From Azospirillum canadense (GTDB lineage: Bacteria; Pseudomonadota; Alphaproteobacteria; Azospirillales; Azospirillaceae): a stretch of DNA of 64,000 nucleotides. A model generated the notes under the pieces. It saw only the letters and a list, made by a program, of their open reading frames with translations. It was not told the DNA's origin and did not search any database. The position numbers and the translations under genes were made by a program. The stretch lies in contig NZ_JAOQNG010000001.1 of assembly GCF_025961225.1 (NCBI RefSeq), positions 2,700,001 to 2,764,000 of the forward strand. Reading direction: 5' to 3'. Shown piece by piece: positions 17,961-28,867 of the stretch (positions are counted from its first letter, which is position 1; the number at the start of each line of letters is the position of its first letter).

Positions 17961-20201
17961 GTGGAAGACCTGAGCCGGTTCAAGCAAACCTACTTCGACG
18001 AGAGCGCGGAGCTGCTGGCGGTGGCCGAATCCGGCCTGTTGCGCCTGACGCCCGGCGAGGTGGATTCCGACGAGGTCAACGCCATCTTCCGCGCCGTCCA
18101 TTCCATCAAGGGCGGCGGCGGCGCCTTCGGCTTCACCGAGCTGGTCGCCTTCGCGCACGAGTTCGAGACGGTGATGGACGGGGTGCGCAACAACAGCATC
18201 CCGGTCACGACGGAGCTGGTGGACACGCTGATCCGCGCCAACGACGTGCTGGGCCAGATGCTGGCCTACGCCCGCGAGGAGGCCGCCGCCCCGCCCGGCA
18301 CCACAGACGACACGGTGGCGGCTCTGCGCCGCCATCTGGCCGGTGGTCCGGCCGAGGTGACCGCGTCGGAGCCCACTCCGACTGTTCAACCCGCCGCCTA
18401 CCCGGATGACGAGGACGACGAGGCGGGCATCTTCGGCGACGCCATGGCCGCCATCGACGCCGCCCGGACGGAGGCGGAAACGGGAATCGGCGCCCCCGTG
18501 CCCGAGGGCAAGCTGCGCTGGACCATCACCTTCCGGCCGAAGCCCGACCTGCTGTTGTCCGGCAACGAGCCGACCTTCATGCTGCGCGCGCTGCGCCGGC
18601 TGGGCGACGCCACCATCGACTGCGACCTGCGGAGCCTGCCGCCTCTCCCCGCGCTGGAGGCGGAGCTTCTGTACCTGTCCTGGACGGTCACGCTGGTCGC
18701 CGATCCCGACGTGGACCAGGAAAAGATCAACGACGTCTTCGAGTTCGTCGCCGACGAGTGCGACATCCGCATTTCCGTCGAGGCCCCGCCCCCCGCGGTG
18801 GTGGCACCCCCGGCAATCCAGGCCTCCACGGATCCGGTGCCGGTGTCGGCCACCCCGCCGGTGCCGGCTGCCACGCCCAAGCCGCCCGATGTCGCCCGGG
18901 CCGAACCCGCCAAGCCCCGCCCCAACGCTGGTAACAGCGGTGGCGAGCACGCCGGCCTGACCAGCCACACCATCCGTGTCGACCTGGACAAGATCGACCG
19001 GCTGGTCAACATGGTCGGCGAGATGGTCATCACCCAGGCGATGATCGCGGAGCATGTGCGCGACCTGCCGCCCGGCGAGTTCCAGGAATTGCTGGAGGGG
19101 CTGGAGCAACTGGCCCAGCACACGCGCGAACTGCGCGAGAGCGTGATGTCCATCCGCGCCCAGCCGGTGTCCAGCGTCTTCTCCCGCATGCCGCGGCTGG
19201 TGCGCGAATGCGCCGCCGCGACGGGCAAGGAGGTGCAGCTGGTCACGTCGGGCGAGACGACCGAGGTCGACAAGACGGTGGTGGAAAACCTCGTCGACCC
19301 GCTGACCCACATGATCCGCAACTCCATCGACCACGGTCTGGAAGGGCCGGAAGAGCGGGAGCGCATCGGCAAGCCGCGCGCGGGCACGGTGCACCTGTCG
19401 GCGCAGCACCGGTCGGGCCGCATCGTCATCGAGATCACCGACGACGGGCGCGGCATCAACCGGCCCAAGGTGCTGTCCAAGGCCATCGAGAAGGGGCTCG
19501 TCCAGCCGGGCGCCAGCCTGTCGGACGAGGAGATCGACAACCTGATCTTCCTGCCGGGCTTCTCCACCGCCGACCAAGTGTCCAACCTGTCCGGCCGCGG
19601 CGTCGGCATGGACGTGGTGCGGCGGAACATCTCGTCGCTGGGCGGGCGCATCGGCGTCTATTCGGCGCCGGGCGAGGGCTCCCGCTTCGTGCTGTCGCTG
19701 CCGCTGACGCTCGCCGTGCTGGACGGCATGGTCATCTCCGTCGGCGAGGAGCGCTTCGTCCTGCCGCTGACCAACATCGTGGAAAGCCTGCGCCCGAAAG
19801 CGGCGGACCTGCACGGGCTGGTCGGCAAGTGCGACGTCATGATGGCGCGCGGCGAGTATGTCCGGCTCGTCTACCTGCACCAGCTGTTCGGCATCCCCAA
19901 GGCGGTCACCGACCCCACCCGCGCGCTGGTCGTGCTGGTGGAGACGGAGGACGGCGCGCGGCTCGGCCTCGTCGTGGACGAGGTGCTGGGCCAGCAGCAG
20001 GTCGTGATCAAGAGCCTGGAGGCCAACTTCCGCCGGCTGGACGGCGTGGCCGCCGCCACCATCCTGGGCGACGGGCGCGTCGCCCTGATCCTGGACGTCG
20101 CCGGCCTGCGCGAGATGAGCCGCCATTATGAATCAGGATACTCCCGGCCGCCCGGCCCCGCGCCGGCCGCCCTTCCCGCCCCCGCCCTCGAACCGGTCTG
20201 A
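17961..20201 (+). CDS. cheA: Chemotaxis histidine kinase CheA
   Basis: This 746-residue CheA has an N-terminal Hpt domain with phospho-His47 in AVHSIKGGGGAFGF. A middle region (about 175-270) resembles a response-regulator docking domain, followed by a Pro-rich linker, the dimerisation helices (TIRVDLDKIDRLVNMVGEMVI) and the ATP-binding domain. Its N box is PLTHMIRNSIDHGLE and its G boxes are ITDDGRGIN and GRGVGMDVV. A C-terminal CheW-like domain ends the protein. GTG at 17961, preceded by GAGGG, is preferred to an in-frame TTG at 17940. All catalytic motifs look intact. Confidence 0.95.
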   Translation: MEDLSRFKQTYFDESAELLAVAESGLLRLTPGEVDSDEVNAIFRAVHSIKGGGGAFGFTELVAFAHEFETVMDGVRNNSIPVTTELVDTLIRANDVLGQMLAYAREEAAAPPGTTDDTVAALRRHLAGGPAEVTASEPTPTVQPAAYPDDEDDEAGIFGDAMAAIDAARTEAETGIGAPVPEGKLRWTITFRPKPDLLLSGNEPTFMLRALRRLGDATIDCDLRSLPPLPALEAELLYLSWTVTLVADPDVDQEKINDVFEFVADECDIRISVEAPPPAVVAPPAIQASTDPVPVSATPPVPAATPKPPDVARAEPAKPRPNAGNSGGEHAGLTSHTIRVDLDKIDRLVNMVGEMVITQAMIAEHVRDLPPGEFQELLEGLEQLAQHTRELRESVMSIRAQPVSSVFSRMPRLVRECAAATGKEVQLVTSGETTEVDKTVVENLVDPLTHMIRNSIDHGLEGPEERERIGKPRAGTVHLSAQHRSGRIVIEITDDGRGINRPKVLSKAIEKGLVQPGASLSDEEIDNLIFLPGFSTADQVSNLSGRGVGMDVVRRNISSLGGRIGVYSAPGEGSRFVLSLPLTLAVLDGMVISVGEERFVLPLTNIVESLRPKAADLHGLVGKCDVMMARGEYVRLVYLHQLFGIPKAVTDPTRALVVLVETEDGARLGLVVDEVLGQQQVVIKSLEANFRRLDGVAAATILGDGRVALILDVAGLREMSRHYESGYSRPPGPAPAALPAPALEPV

Positions 20202-20210
20202 GGCCAAGCG

Positions 20211-20762
20211 ATGACCACCTCCACCGCGCTGACCACCATCGGCAGCACCCGGACCGACGTCATGTCGGTCAACGCCTCCGAAGAGCAGTACGTCACCTTC
20301 ACCGTCGGCAGCGAGGAATATGGGGTCAACATCCTGTCCGTGCGCGAGATCCGCGGCTGGACGCCGGAAAGCCGGCTGCCGAACCTGCCGGACTATGTGC
20401 GCGGCGTGATCAACCTGCGCGGCATCATCATCCCGATCTTCGACCTGCGCGCCCGCTTCGGCGGCGGCGCCACGCAGGTGACCAAACGCCACGTCGTGGT
20501 GGTCATCCAGGTGGGCGAGCGCACGCGCGGCATCCTGGTGGACGCCATCTCCGACATCCTGGCCATCGGCCACGACAGCATCAAGCCGCCGCCCGATGTG
20601 GACAGCGGCATGATCGACGCGGAGTACCTGAGCGGCCTCTACACCGCGGACGACCGCATGGTCACCCTGCTGAACGTGGAGAGGCTGTTCTCCGTCGAAG
20701 CCGGGGAGGCCGCGGACGCGGCAGCGGCCCGGGTCCCGCTGGCGCTGGAAAAGGCGCACTGA
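20211..20762 (+). CDS. cheW: Chemotaxis coupling protein CheW
   Basis: This 183-residue CheW links receptors to CheA in the signalling array. The core [49 protein letters not shown] and [11 protein letters not shown] matches the family. A roughly 25-residue N-terminal tail and a 20-residue Ala-rich C-terminal tail flank the domain. It follows cheA by nine bases with GAGG before the ATG. Confidence 0.95.
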   Translation: MTTSTALTTIGSTRTDVMSVNASEEQYVTFTVGSEEYGVNILSVREIRGWTPESRLPNLPDYVRGVINLRGIIIPIFDLRARFGGGATQVTKRHVVVVIQVGERTRGILVDAISDILAIGHDSIKPPPDVDSGMIDAEYLSGLYTADDRMVTLLNVERLFSVEAGEAADAAAARVPLALEKAH

Positions 20763-20862
20763 GAACGGGCGACACCGAGGACGGGCGGCGGCGCCGGGGG
20801 GAGGCCGCCGAAACACGTCGATATCGCATGAAGAACGGCAAACAAACGCCTGGGGGAAGCGC

Positions 20863-23811
20863 ATGTCGGGTCTGAGCATCTCGAAGCGGTTATGGCTCGC
20901 CTTCGGGCTCCTGCTGGCTTTGCTGGTGGCGCAGGTCGGCGCCGCCATGCTCGGCATCCGCAGCCTGAACGACAACGTCGACGCGGTGCTCGCCTCCTCC
21001 GACCTGGCGAGCTTCGCCAAGGATTTGTCGGCCCGGCTCGCCAACCAGCGCATTCAGGGCCGCGACTACCTCTTCACCGGCGACCCCAAGACGCTCGACC
21101 GCCAGCGCGCGCTTCGCGCCGAGTTCGACCAGGCGATGGCCGGGCATGAGGCCGCCGTTAAGGCGTCGCCGCAGGCCGCCAAGTTCGCCGAGCTGGTCCG
21201 CCTGCACGCCGAATACCACGCCCAGTTCGAAGCCGTGCGCGCCCACCGCGAACGCTACGACGCGGCGATCCGGCAGCGCATGGACCCGCTGGGCGCGGCC
21301 ATCACCGACCGGCTGGAGCGCCTGTCTGAGGACATGCTGGCCTCCGGCGGCAGGGATGCCGCCCTGGCGGTCGGAGAGGCCGCGAAGCATTGGGCACTGG
21401 TGCGCCTCTACGCCAACCGCGCCATCGGGATGCGGGATGCCGGCGCGCCGCGCCTGCTCGACGCCAATCTGAAGGAGATGTTGGGGCACATCCGCGAGGC
21501 GCAGCCCCTCCTGTCCGATGCCACGCTGCTGCAGGGCCTGCGCGAGGTCGAGGCGCGCGCGCCGGACTACCGCGCCGCCTTCGCCGAGGCCGTCGCCGCC
21601 GATCAGGACATCGACCGCCTGCGCGCCGACGTGGTCGCGAAGGTGGTGTCCCGGTTGAACGAGACGCTGGAGGCGGTGGTCGCCGCCGTCCACGCCGAAC
21701 AGAACGGCATCGAGCGGCAGGCCGAAGGCGAGGTGACGAAGAACCTGATCCTGTCGCTGGCCATCGGCGGCCTATCGCTCCTGCTGGGCATCCTGGCGGC
21801 CCGCGCCATCGCGCGGTCCATCGCCGGGCCGGTCAACGGCATCCGCAAGGTCATGGCCGACCTGACCGACGGGCACCTGTCGGTTACGGTCCCGCACACC
21901 GACGGGCGCGACGAGCTGGGCGAGATGGCCCGCGCCGTGGACGCCTTCAAGGACGACGCAGTGTCCGCCGTGCGCTCGCGCATCGCGCTGGACCGCGTGT
22001 CGGCCAGCATCATGATGGCGGACGCCGACGGCGCGATCACCTACGCCAACGCCTCCCTGCTTGCCATGTTCAAGGCCGCAGAGGCCGACCTGAAGGCGGT
22101 CCTGCCCAGCTTCGACAGCAACGGGCTGGTCGGCCGCAACCTCGATTCCCTCCATTCCGATCTTCAGGGCGATCGTCAGAGCGTAGGGGCGCAGCCGCGC
22201 GGCGTCCTGACCGGCCTGACCGCCACCCACCGGGGGACGATCAAGGCCGGGCGCCGGACCTTCCAGATCATCGCCAACCCGGTCGCCGGCCGCCATGGGG
22301 AGCGGCTGGGCACTGTCATCGAATGGCGCGACCTGACCGACGAGCTGTCCATCGAGGCGGAGATCGCCGGCATGGTCGACAGCGCGGTGCGCGGCGACTT
22401 TTCCCGCCGCATCGACCTGGCGGGCAAGGCCGGCTTCTTCCGGCTGGTCAGCGAGGGCATCAACCGGCTGGCCGGCAACGTCTCCGACGTTGCGGAGGAA
22501 TTGGCCTCGACCCTGGAAATGCTGGCGCAGGGCGACCTGTCGCGCCGCATCGACCGGCCCTACGAAGGCGTGTTCCAGCGTTTGAAGGAGGACTTCAACA
22601 ACACGGTCGAGAAGCTGTCGGAGATCGTCCGCCGCATCAACGCCGCCGCGGAATCCATCGCCACGGCCAGCGGCGAGATCGCCGAGGGCAGCCTGGACCT
22701 GTCCGAACGCACGGAGCAGCAGGCCTCCTCGCTGGAGGAGACGGCGGCGAGCATGGAGGAGTTGGCGGCGACCGTGCGGTCCAACGCCGACAACGCCCAG
22801 CAGGTGACCACCGTCGCCAACGACGCCCGCGCCGCCGCCGAACGCGGCGGGAAGGTGGCCGCCAGCGCCGTCGACGCCATGCGCCGGATCGAGCAGTCGT
22901 CGCAGAAGATCTCCGACATCATCGGGGTGATCGACGAGATCGCCTTCCAGACCAACCTTCTGGCGCTGAACGCTGCCGTCGAAGCCGCACGCGCCGGCGA
23001 CGCGGGCCGCGGCTTCGCGGTGGTGGCGCAGGAGGTGCGCAACCTCGCCCAGCGCTCCGCCCAGGCGTCGAAGGAGATCAAGACGTTGATCCTGGACAGC
23101 GGCGCGCAGGTGCGCGACGGCGTGGACCTCGTCCGCTCGGCCGGCGCGACCCTGACCGACATCGTATCCGGCATCTCCCGCGTCGCCGACCTCGTGTCGG
23201 AGATCGCGCGGGCCACGGCGGAGCAGGCCTCCGGCCTGGACGAGGTGAATTCCGCCGTCGCCCAGATGGACGAGATGACCCAGAAGAACGCCGCCCTGGT
23301 CGAGGAAAGCACGGCCGCCGCCCGCTCCCTGGAGGAGCAGGCCGGGCAGCTGCGCCAGCAGATGGCCTTCTTCGCGCTGGACCGTGCCGCCGCGCTCGGG
23401 CGCAGCGGAACCGACGACCTGGCGCGCCACGTCCAGCTGATCGAGAACACCAAGATCGATCACCTGACCTTCCGCGAGAACGTGTTGAAAGCGGTGCAGG
23501 GCCGCGGCGACGCCACCGCCGACAAGCTGGCCGACCACCATCACTGCCGGCTCGGCAAATGGTACGACACGGTCGGCGACGCGGCCGTGCGCTCCTCCCC
23601 CGCCTTCGCGCGGCTGGCCGAGCCGCACGCCCGATTCCACGAGGCCGGCAAGCGCGCGCTGAAGGCCCATGAACAGGGGGACGACGCGGCCACCGCCCGG
23701 GCGCTGGAGGATCTGGAACGGCTGTCGGGCACGGTGCTCGGGCTGCTCGACACGCTGGCCGCCGATGTGCGCGCCACAGACCGTGCCCAGCCGCGCGGGC
23801 ACGCCGCGTGA
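20863..23811 (+). CDS. Methyl-accepting chemotaxis protein with PAS, tandem HAMP and CZB domains
   Basis: This 982-residue chemoreceptor has an N-terminal membrane helix, a large helical periplasmic sensor (about 30-285) and a second membrane helix near 290-310. Then come a HAMP domain, a PAS-type domain ([22 protein letters not shown]), further HAMP-like segments and the coiled-coil signalling hairpin. The hairpin tip is [31 protein letters not shown]. The C-terminus is a chemoreceptor zinc-binding (CZB) domain: [18 protein letters not shown] and HARFHEAG supply the His/Cys ligands. CZB domains sense zinc or hypochlorous acid in characterised cases. It sits between cheW and cheR and is likely the main receptor of this array. 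Confidence 0.93.
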   Translation: MSGLSISKRLWLAFGLLLALLVAQVGAAMLGIRSLNDNVDAVLASSDLASFAKDLSARLANQRIQGRDYLFTGDPKTLDRQRALRAEFDQAMAGHEAAVKASPQAAKFAELVRLHAEYHAQFEAVRAHRERYDAAIRQRMDPLGAAITDRLERLSEDMLASGGRDAALAVGEAAKHWALVRLYANRAIGMRDAGAPRLLDANLKEMLGHIREAQPLLSDATLLQGLREVEARAPDYRAAFAEAVAADQDIDRLRADVVAKVVSRLNETLEAVVAAVHAEQNGIERQAEGEVTKNLILSLAIGGLSLLLGILAARAIARSIAGPVNGIRKVMADLTDGHLSVTVPHTDGRDELGEMARAVDAFKDDAVSAVRSRIALDRVSASIMMADADGAITYANASLLAMFKAAEADLKAVLPSFDSNGLVGRNLDSLHSDLQGDRQSVGAQPRGVLTGLTATHRGTIKAGRRTFQIIANPVAGRHGERLGTVIEWRDLTDELSIEAEIAGMVDSAVRGDFSRRIDLAGKAGFFRLVSEGINRLAGNVSDVAEELASTLEMLAQGDLSRRIDRPYEGVFQRLKEDFNNTVEKLSEIVRRINAAAESIATASGEIAEGSLDLSERTEQQASSLEETAASMEELAATVRSNADNAQQVTTVANDARAAAERGGKVAASAVDAMRRIEQSSQKISDIIGVIDEIAFQTNLLALNAAVEAARAGDAGRGFAVVAQEVRNLAQRSAQASKEIKTLILDSGAQVRDGVDLVRSAGATLTDIVSGISRVADLVSEIARATAEQASGLDEVNSAVAQMDEMTQKNAALVEESTAAARSLEEQAGQLRQQMAFFALDRAAALGRSGTDDLARHVQLIENTKIDHLTFRENVLKAVQGRGDATADKLADHHHCRLGKWYDTVGDAAVRSSPAFARLAEPHARFHEAGKRALKAHEQGDDAATARALEDLERLSGTVLGLLDTLAADVRATDRAQPRGHAA

Positions 23812-23878
23812 GCATGGGGGCAACCATGAGCCGCGCCGGGATCGACAGCGCCAGGATAAGCCGCGACGGGGACGGTCC

Positions 23879-24787
23879 ATGACCGCCGCCACGCCCGCAT
23901 CGCAGAACCCCGCCGCCCCGGCCACCACCCCGGCCGCCGCCGGCCGGCGGGAGTTTCCGTTCGAGAAGCGGCACTTCGAGTTCATCGCGCGCATGCTCCA
24001 CCAGCTGGCGGGCATCGCGCTCGCCCCGCACAAGGTGGAGATGGTCTATTCCCGCCTCGCCCGGCGGCTGCGGGAGCTGAACCTGGCGGACTTCGACGCC
24101 TACTGCGCGCTGCTGGAGGGCGAGGACGGCGGCAACGAGATCGGTTTCCTGGTCAACGCGCTGACCACCAACCTGACCAGCTTCTTCCGGGAATCGCACC
24201 ACTTCGACTATCTGGCGAAGACGGTCGTCCCCGACATCCGGGGACGGCACGGCGGGGAATCCTCGCACCCGCGGCTGCGCATCTGGTCGGCCGGCTGCTC
24301 CTCGGGGCAGGAGCCCTACACCATCGCCATGGTGCTGGCCGCCGCCTTCGGGCCGGAACTGCGGCGCTGGGACGCGAAGATCCTCGCCACCGACATCGAC
24401 ACACACATGATCGAGACCGCCCGGCGCGGCGTCTACCCGGCGGAGGTGGCGGCCAGCATCCCCGGCGCGCTGCGCGACCGCTTCACCCGGCGCCTGCGCG
24501 AGGATGGCGAGGCGAAGATCGCGGTGGACGAGGAGCTGAAGCGGCTGATCACCTTCAAGCCGCTGAACCTGCTGGAACACTGGCCCATGAAGGGGCCGTT
24601 CGACGCGATCTTCTGCCGAAACGTGCTGATCTATTTCGACCGCGCCGGGCGCACCCAGGTGATCGAGAACTTCGCCCGCCTGCTGGAGCCCGGGGGGTGC
24701 CTGTTCCTTGGTCACTCGGAAAGCCTCTACGGCGTGTCCAACCGGTTCCGCCAGACCGGGCCGACCATCTACCGGAGGCTGCCATGA
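23879..24787 (+). CDS. cheR: Chemoreceptor methyltransferase CheR
   Basis: CheR (302 residues) methylates receptor glutamates with S-adenosylmethionine. The N-terminal helical domain is followed by the conserved TTNLTSFFRESHHF, the SAM-binding IWSAGCSSGQEPYTIAM, LATDIDTHMIETARRGVY and FDAIFCRNVLIYFD. The first 25 residues are an Ala/Pro-rich tail. The ATG at 23879 is the first in frame that gives a full-length CheR; its upstream neighbour ends 67 bases earlier. It overlaps cheD by four bases. Confidence 0.95.
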   Translation: MTAATPASQNPAAPATTPAAAGRREFPFEKRHFEFIARMLHQLAGIALAPHKVEMVYSRLARRLRELNLADFDAYCALLEGEDGGNEIGFLVNALTTNLTSFFRESHHFDYLAKTVVPDIRGRHGGESSHPRLRIWSAGCSSGQEPYTIAMVLAAAFGPELRRWDAKILATDIDTHMIETARRGVYPAEVAASIPGALRDRFTRRLREDGEAKIAVDEELKRLITFKPLNLLEHWPMKGPFDAIFCRNVLIYFDRAGRTQVIENFARLLEPGGCLFLGHSESLYGVSNRFRQTGPTIYRRLP

Positions 24788-25470
24788 CCGGCTTCGCAGG
24801 CCGCCGCGCCGCCCAGGCCCGGCCGAACACGCTGCGGGAAGGTGGGACGCGGGATGGCAGCGTGAGGCCGGCCGGTTCCCGGCAGCCCGGCGGCTATTAC
24901 AACGCGCAGTTCCAGGCCCACACGCTGAAGGTCTTCCTGGGGCATCACCTGGTCAGCGAGCGGTCGGACGTGATGATGGTCACCACACTCGGCTCCTGCG
25001 TGGCGGCCTGCGTCCACGATCCCGCGGCGGCCATCGGCGGCATGAACCATTTCCTGCTGCCCGAGGTGCCGGAATCGGAGGATGGCGGGGCCAGCGCTGC
25101 GGCGCGCTATGGCTCGGTCGCCATGGAGAGGCTGATCAACGACCTGCTGTCACGCGGCGCCCGCCGCGACCGTCTGGAGGTGAAGCTGTTCGGCGGCGCC
25201 CGCGTCATCGATTCCAGCTTCGACGTCGGGCAGAGCAACGCCCGCTTCGCGCTGGACTACGTGCGGCGCGAGGGGCTGAAGCTGGTCGGGCAGGACCTGG
25301 GCGGCGGCTCGGCCCGGCGGGTCCATTACTTCCCGAACACCGGCAAGGCCCTGCGCAAGCTGCTGCGGCCCGAGGCCCTGTCGGAGACGGCGCACCAGGA
25401 ACTGCATTTCCGCTCCACCCTGCGGCAGCAGCCGATCGAGGGCGACGTGGAACTGTTCGGAGAGGATTGA
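24784..25470 (+). CDS. cheD: Chemoreceptor glutamine deamidase CheD
   Basis: This 228-residue CheD deamidates receptor glutamines and can interact with CheC-type phosphatases. The catalytic Cys-His pair is visible in TTLGSCVAACVHD and AAIGGMNHFLLPE, with the Thr-containing segment later in the chain. GGAGG before the ATG and the ATGA overlap with cheR fix the start. A basic 30-residue N-terminal tail precedes the domain. The island also contains a cheC-like gene at 32152-32766 on the other strand, so a CheC-CheD pair is possible. Confidence 0.94.
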   Translation: MTGFAGRRAAQARPNTLREGGTRDGSVRPAGSRQPGGYYNAQFQAHTLKVFLGHHLVSERSDVMMVTTLGSCVAACVHDPAAAIGGMNHFLLPEVPESEDGGASAAARYGSVAMERLINDLLSRGARRDRLEVKLFGGARVIDSSFDVGQSNARFALDYVRREGLKLVGQDLGGGSARRVHYFPNTGKALRKLLRPEALSETAHQELHFRSTLRQQPIEGDVELFGED

Positions 25471-25473
25471 GCC

Positions 25474-26553
25474 ATGCCCCATTCCATCCGCACGCGCCCA
25501 ATTCGCGTGGTCATCGTGGACGACAGCAGCCTGATGCGGGAGATGCTGAGGTCCATCCTGTCCGAGGAGCCCGGCATCGAGGTGGCCGGCGTTGCCCGCG
25601 ACCCTTACGAGGCGCGCGAGGTCATCAAGCACACCAACCCGGACGTGATCACGCTCGACATCGAAATGCCGCGCATGGACGGGCTGTCCTTCTTGGAAAA
25701 GATCATGACGCTGCGCCCGACGCCGGTGGTCATGGTCTCCTCCCTGACGCGGGAAGGCTCCGACGCGACGATCCGCGCGCTGGAGATCGGCGCCGTGGAC
25801 TGCGTCGCCAAGCCCGACGGCGCCGAAGGCCACGGCGTTGAGGCGATGGCGCAGGAACTGATCGGCAAAATCCGCGTCGCCGCCACCGCGCGCCTGTCGA
25901 TGCGGCGCCCCCTGCAGGCGGCATCCCCCACCCTGCCGACGCCGCGGCGGGCCGGGTCGGGCACGCGCTTCATCGCCATCGGCGCCTCCACCGGCGGGGT
26001 GGAGCGCATCCGCGACGTGCTGGCCGTGATGCCGGCCGACTGCCCGCCCATCGTCATCACCCAGCACATGGGGCCGAGCTACGTGCCGAGCTTCGCCGCC
26101 CGGCTCGACCGGTTGTCGGCGCCATCGGTGCGGCTCGCCACCCAGGGGGCGCGCTTGGCCCAGGGCGTGGTCCACATCGCCCCCGGCGACCGGCACTTGG
26201 TCGTCATCCGCGACGCCCAGGGCTATTCCTGCCACATCCAGGATGGCCCGCCGGTCAGCGGCCACCGCCCGTCGGTCGACACGCTGTTCTCCTCCGTCGC
26301 CCGCGCGGCGGGGGCCAACGCGGTCGGCGTGATCCTGTCGGGCATGGGCCGCGATGGGGCGGCGGGCCTGCTGGCCATGCGCGAGGCCGGGGCCTACACG
26401 ATCGGCGAGCAGGAATCGAGCTGCGTCGTCTATGGCATGCCGCGCGCCGCCAAGGAGGCCGGCGCCGTCGCCATTGAGCTGCCGCTGGCCCAGATCCCGG
26501 CCGAAATGCTGCGCGCGTTCGACGCCATCGGCGATCGACCGCGGGCGAACTGA
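25474..26553 (+). CDS. cheB: Chemotaxis methylesterase CheB
   Basis: CheB (359 residues) joins a receiver domain (Asp62 in [11 protein letters not shown]) to a C-terminal methylesterase. The catalytic triad regions are [11 protein letters not shown] (Ser), [14 protein letters not shown] (His) and [12 protein letters not shown] (Asp). It removes receptor methyl groups when phosphorylated by CheA. It starts three bases after cheD with GAGGA upstream. Confidence 0.96.
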   Translation: MPHSIRTRPIRVVIVDDSSLMREMLRSILSEEPGIEVAGVARDPYEAREVIKHTNPDVITLDIEMPRMDGLSFLEKIMTLRPTPVVMVSSLTREGSDATIRALEIGAVDCVAKPDGAEGHGVEAMAQELIGKIRVAATARLSMRRPLQAASPTLPTPRRAGSGTRFIAIGASTGGVERIRDVLAVMPADCPPIVITQHMGPSYVPSFAARLDRLSAPSVRLATQGARLAQGVVHIAPGDRHLVVIRDAQGYSCHIQDGPPVSGHRPSVDTLFSSVARAAGANAVGVILSGMGRDGAAGLLAMREAGAYTIGEQESSCVVYGMPRAAKEAGAVAIELPLAQIPAEMLRAFDAIGDRPRAN

Positions 26554-26564
26554 GGAGCACCACC

Positions 26565-27731
26565 ATGTCTTACGACCGGTCTTTCCGCGGATCGCACGAG
26601 GGCGGCGACCACGCCCCCCACCCGGCGGCTGAACTGGAATCGCTGGGAACGGTGTCGCCCGCCGCGGCGGAAAAGCTCCCCGTCACCGCCGACCTGCTGT
26701 CCACTTGGATGGGCTACGCCGACGTGCAACGCCGCACGCTGGAGGCCATCCAGCACGAGCTGTCGCGCACGTCGGACACGGTGGAAACCGCCACGCTTGA
26801 TCTTTCCTCCCGCTTCCGCGAGCTGGCCGAGAAGGCCATGGAGCAGTCGCTCCGGGTGGAGCAGATCGTCAGCATGGCCGGGTCGATCGCCATCGACGGC
26901 GAGCGGGTGCCGATGGACCAGCTGGTCGTCGGCATGCAGGACATGATCGCGGACATGATCGCCAACATCGTCACCCTGTCGCGCCACGCCATGAGCATGG
27001 TCTACCTGCTGGACGACGTGCAGAAGGACGTGTCGGAGCTGGAGAAGTCCATCGCCGACATCGACGTCATCAACCGGCAGACCAACTTCCTGGCGCTGAA
27101 CGCCACCATCGAGGCAAGCCGCGCCGGCGAGGCGGGCCGCACCTTCGCCGTGGTGGCGCAGGAGGTGCGGCACCTGTCCCGCTCCACCGGGGAACTGGCC
27201 GACCGCATGCGCTCCAAGGTCACGGCCGTGGTCAAGGGCGTGCGCAACGGCCACGACATCCTGCGCCAGATCGCCAACACCGATATGTCGCCGCAGATGC
27301 TCGCCAAAGAGCGGGTGGACAAGACCATGGAGAGTCTGGTCGACCAGACCAACCACTTCCAAAGCGTGCTGGAGACCGCCGCGACGGTGTCGTCCGACAT
27401 GTCCTCGACCATCGGGCACATGGTCACGGGCATGCAGTTCCAGGACCTGACCAAGCAGCGGCTGGAAGCCATCAATGACAGCCTGGCCATCATGTCCGCC
27501 GGCTTGGACGAGCTGGAGAACCGAACCCGCGTCGAATTGCCCGCTTCCTTGAACGGGCGCGTTCCGCAGGAATGGCTCGACGAACTACTTGGCCGTTTCA
27601 AGCTGAGCGAGATGCGGCAGCGGTTCGTGCGGAAACTGTTGTTGGAAGGGACGGCGCTCGACGAGCACGGCGTGCTTGACGTGGATGCCGGCCACGACGA
27701 CAGTTCCGGCGGCGACATCGAACTCTTCTGA
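26565..27731 (+). CDS. Soluble MCP-like signalling protein with a DxxxQ motif
   Basis: This 388-residue protein lacks membrane segments. It has a chemoreceptor-like coiled coil with the hairpin-tip-like sequence [31 protein letters not shown]. The C-terminal half carries [15 protein letters not shown], where D294-L-T-K-Q298 matches the DxxxQ catalytic pattern of CheZ-type phosphatases. That residue match is seen directly; phosphatase activity is an inference. It follows cheB by 11 bases with GAGGAG upstream, so it belongs to the che operon. No separate cheZ was found in the window. Confidence 0.8.
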   Translation: MSYDRSFRGSHEGGDHAPHPAAELESLGTVSPAAAEKLPVTADLLSTWMGYADVQRRTLEAIQHELSRTSDTVETATLDLSSRFRELAEKAMEQSLRVEQIVSMAGSIAIDGERVPMDQLVVGMQDMIADMIANIVTLSRHAMSMVYLLDDVQKDVSELEKSIADIDVINRQTNFLALNATIEASRAGEAGRTFAVVAQEVRHLSRSTGELADRMRSKVTAVVKGVRNGHDILRQIANTDMSPQMLAKERVDKTMESLVDQTNHFQSVLETAATVSSDMSSTIGHMVTGMQFQDLTKQRLEAINDSLAIMSAGLDELENRTRVELPASLNGRVPQEWLDELLGRFKLSEMRQRFVRKLLLEGTALDEHGVLDVDAGHDDSSGGDIELF

Positions 27732-27794
27732 TCACGCTTACGGGTCTGGCCGGCAACGGCCCCCGCCCCACGACCCTGCAGGGACATCCGACCG

Positions 27795-28100
27795 ATGGAT
27801 TACGGAATAGAGGACAAGGACCAGGAGACCGTCGTTCGGCTGCGCGGCCGCTTGACCTTCAACGACCACGCCAAGCTGCGCGCGCTCATCCGCGAGATGC
27901 TGCAGACCAAGGCGAAGCGGCAAGTCCTCGACCTGTCCGCGCTGGAATTCGTCGATTCCGCGGGCATCGGCATGCTGCTGATCGCGCGGGAGGAGATGTC
28001 CAACGTCGACAAGCTGCTGATCCTGCGCGCCGCCGCCGGGCAGGTGAAACGCGTGCTGACGGTGGCGCAGCTCAACAAGATCGTGGCGATCGAGGACTGA
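27795..28100 (+). CDS. STAS-domain anti-anti-sigma factor-like protein
   Basis: This 101-residue single STAS domain has the phosphorylatable Ser55 in LEFVDSAGIGMLLIA, the classic SpoIIAA/RsbV switch site. It would be phosphorylated by an RsbW-type kinase and dephosphorylated by a PP2C phosphatase. Both kinds of partner are encoded directly downstream. It has the same length and the same Ser55 position as the paralogue at 38831-39136. Confidence 0.88.
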   Translation: MDYGIEDKDQETVVRLRGRLTFNDHAKLRALIREMLQTKAKRQVLDLSALEFVDSAGIGMLLIAREEMSNVDKLLILRAAAGQVKRVLTVAQLNKIVAIED

Positions 28101-28126
28101 TCCCCTTGGCGCCGGACCGCCCCCCC

Positions 28127-28867
28127 ATGGACCACCATCCCATGGAGCAGCCACGCGTCGCCGCCCTGCATGGGCTGGGCGTTCCGCCCGAACGGCTGGA
28201 ACGCCTGTCCGCGGCGCTGCAGCTTCCCCTGTGGCGGCGCGGCGACTCCGCGACCCCGACGCGCGGTGCCGCGACCGTTCTCGCTCTGCTCGACGGCGTC
28301 GACAGCGCCGAGGCGGCGGAGTCCTGGGCGCGGCCCATTGCCGCATGGATCGAGGTGGGCACCCTGTCCGACGCCGCCTTGGGCGATGCCGCCGGGCGGG
28401 CGCGGCGGGCCGACCTGTTCGCCTTCCTGACCACGGCGACGGCGAACCACGTCCAGCTCGCCGCGCGCATCGTCCGGGCCATCACCGACCTGCACCCGCT
28501 GCCGGAAGCCCAGCGCGACGACATGGAGCTGGCGTTCCACGAGGCCGTCAGCAACGCGCTGGTGCACGGCAACCTTCAGGTCGAGGGCATGAAGGGGCTG
28601 AGCGTCGCGGCGCTGGAGCGCTTCTCCCAGGACCTCGCGGCGCGCTTGGCCGATCCGGCCTTCGCCAACCGCCGGATCGAGGTCGCCGTCTGGCTGGAAG
28701 CCGACGGCATCCTAGTCGAGGTCGCCGACGAGGGACCCGGCTACGCCCGTCCGGAGCACATGGAGTTCGGCGCGTCGGGCCGCGGGCTGGACATGATCGC
28801 GGCCATAGCGGAGGAGCTTCAGCTGCTGGACGGCGGCCGGCGCATCCGCATGAGGTTCCCGCTATGA
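28127..28867 (+). CDS. RsbW/SpoIIAB-like serine kinase
   Basis: The C-terminal half of this roughly 246-residue protein is a GHKL ATPase domain with N box ELAFHEAVSNALVHGN, G1 box VADEGPG and G2 box SGRGLDM. This is the anti-sigma-factor kinase type that phosphorylates STAS Ser. The N-terminal 110 residues are unlike a known domain. ATG at 28127 has no clear ribosome site; TTG at 28106, preceded by GAGGA at about ten bases, is an equally good start and would give 253 residues. It overlaps the next gene by four bases (ATGA). Confidence 0.8.
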   Translation: MDHHPMEQPRVAALHGLGVPPERLERLSAALQLPLWRRGDSATPTRGAATVLALLDGVDSAEAAESWARPIAAWIEVGTLSDAALGDAAGRARRADLFAFLTTATANHVQLAARIVRAITDLHPLPEAQRDDMELAFHEAVSNALVHGNLQVEGMKGLSVAALERFSQDLAARLADPAFANRRIEVAVWLEADGILVEVADEGPGYARPEHMEFGASGRGLDMIAAIAEELQLLDGGRRIRMRFPL

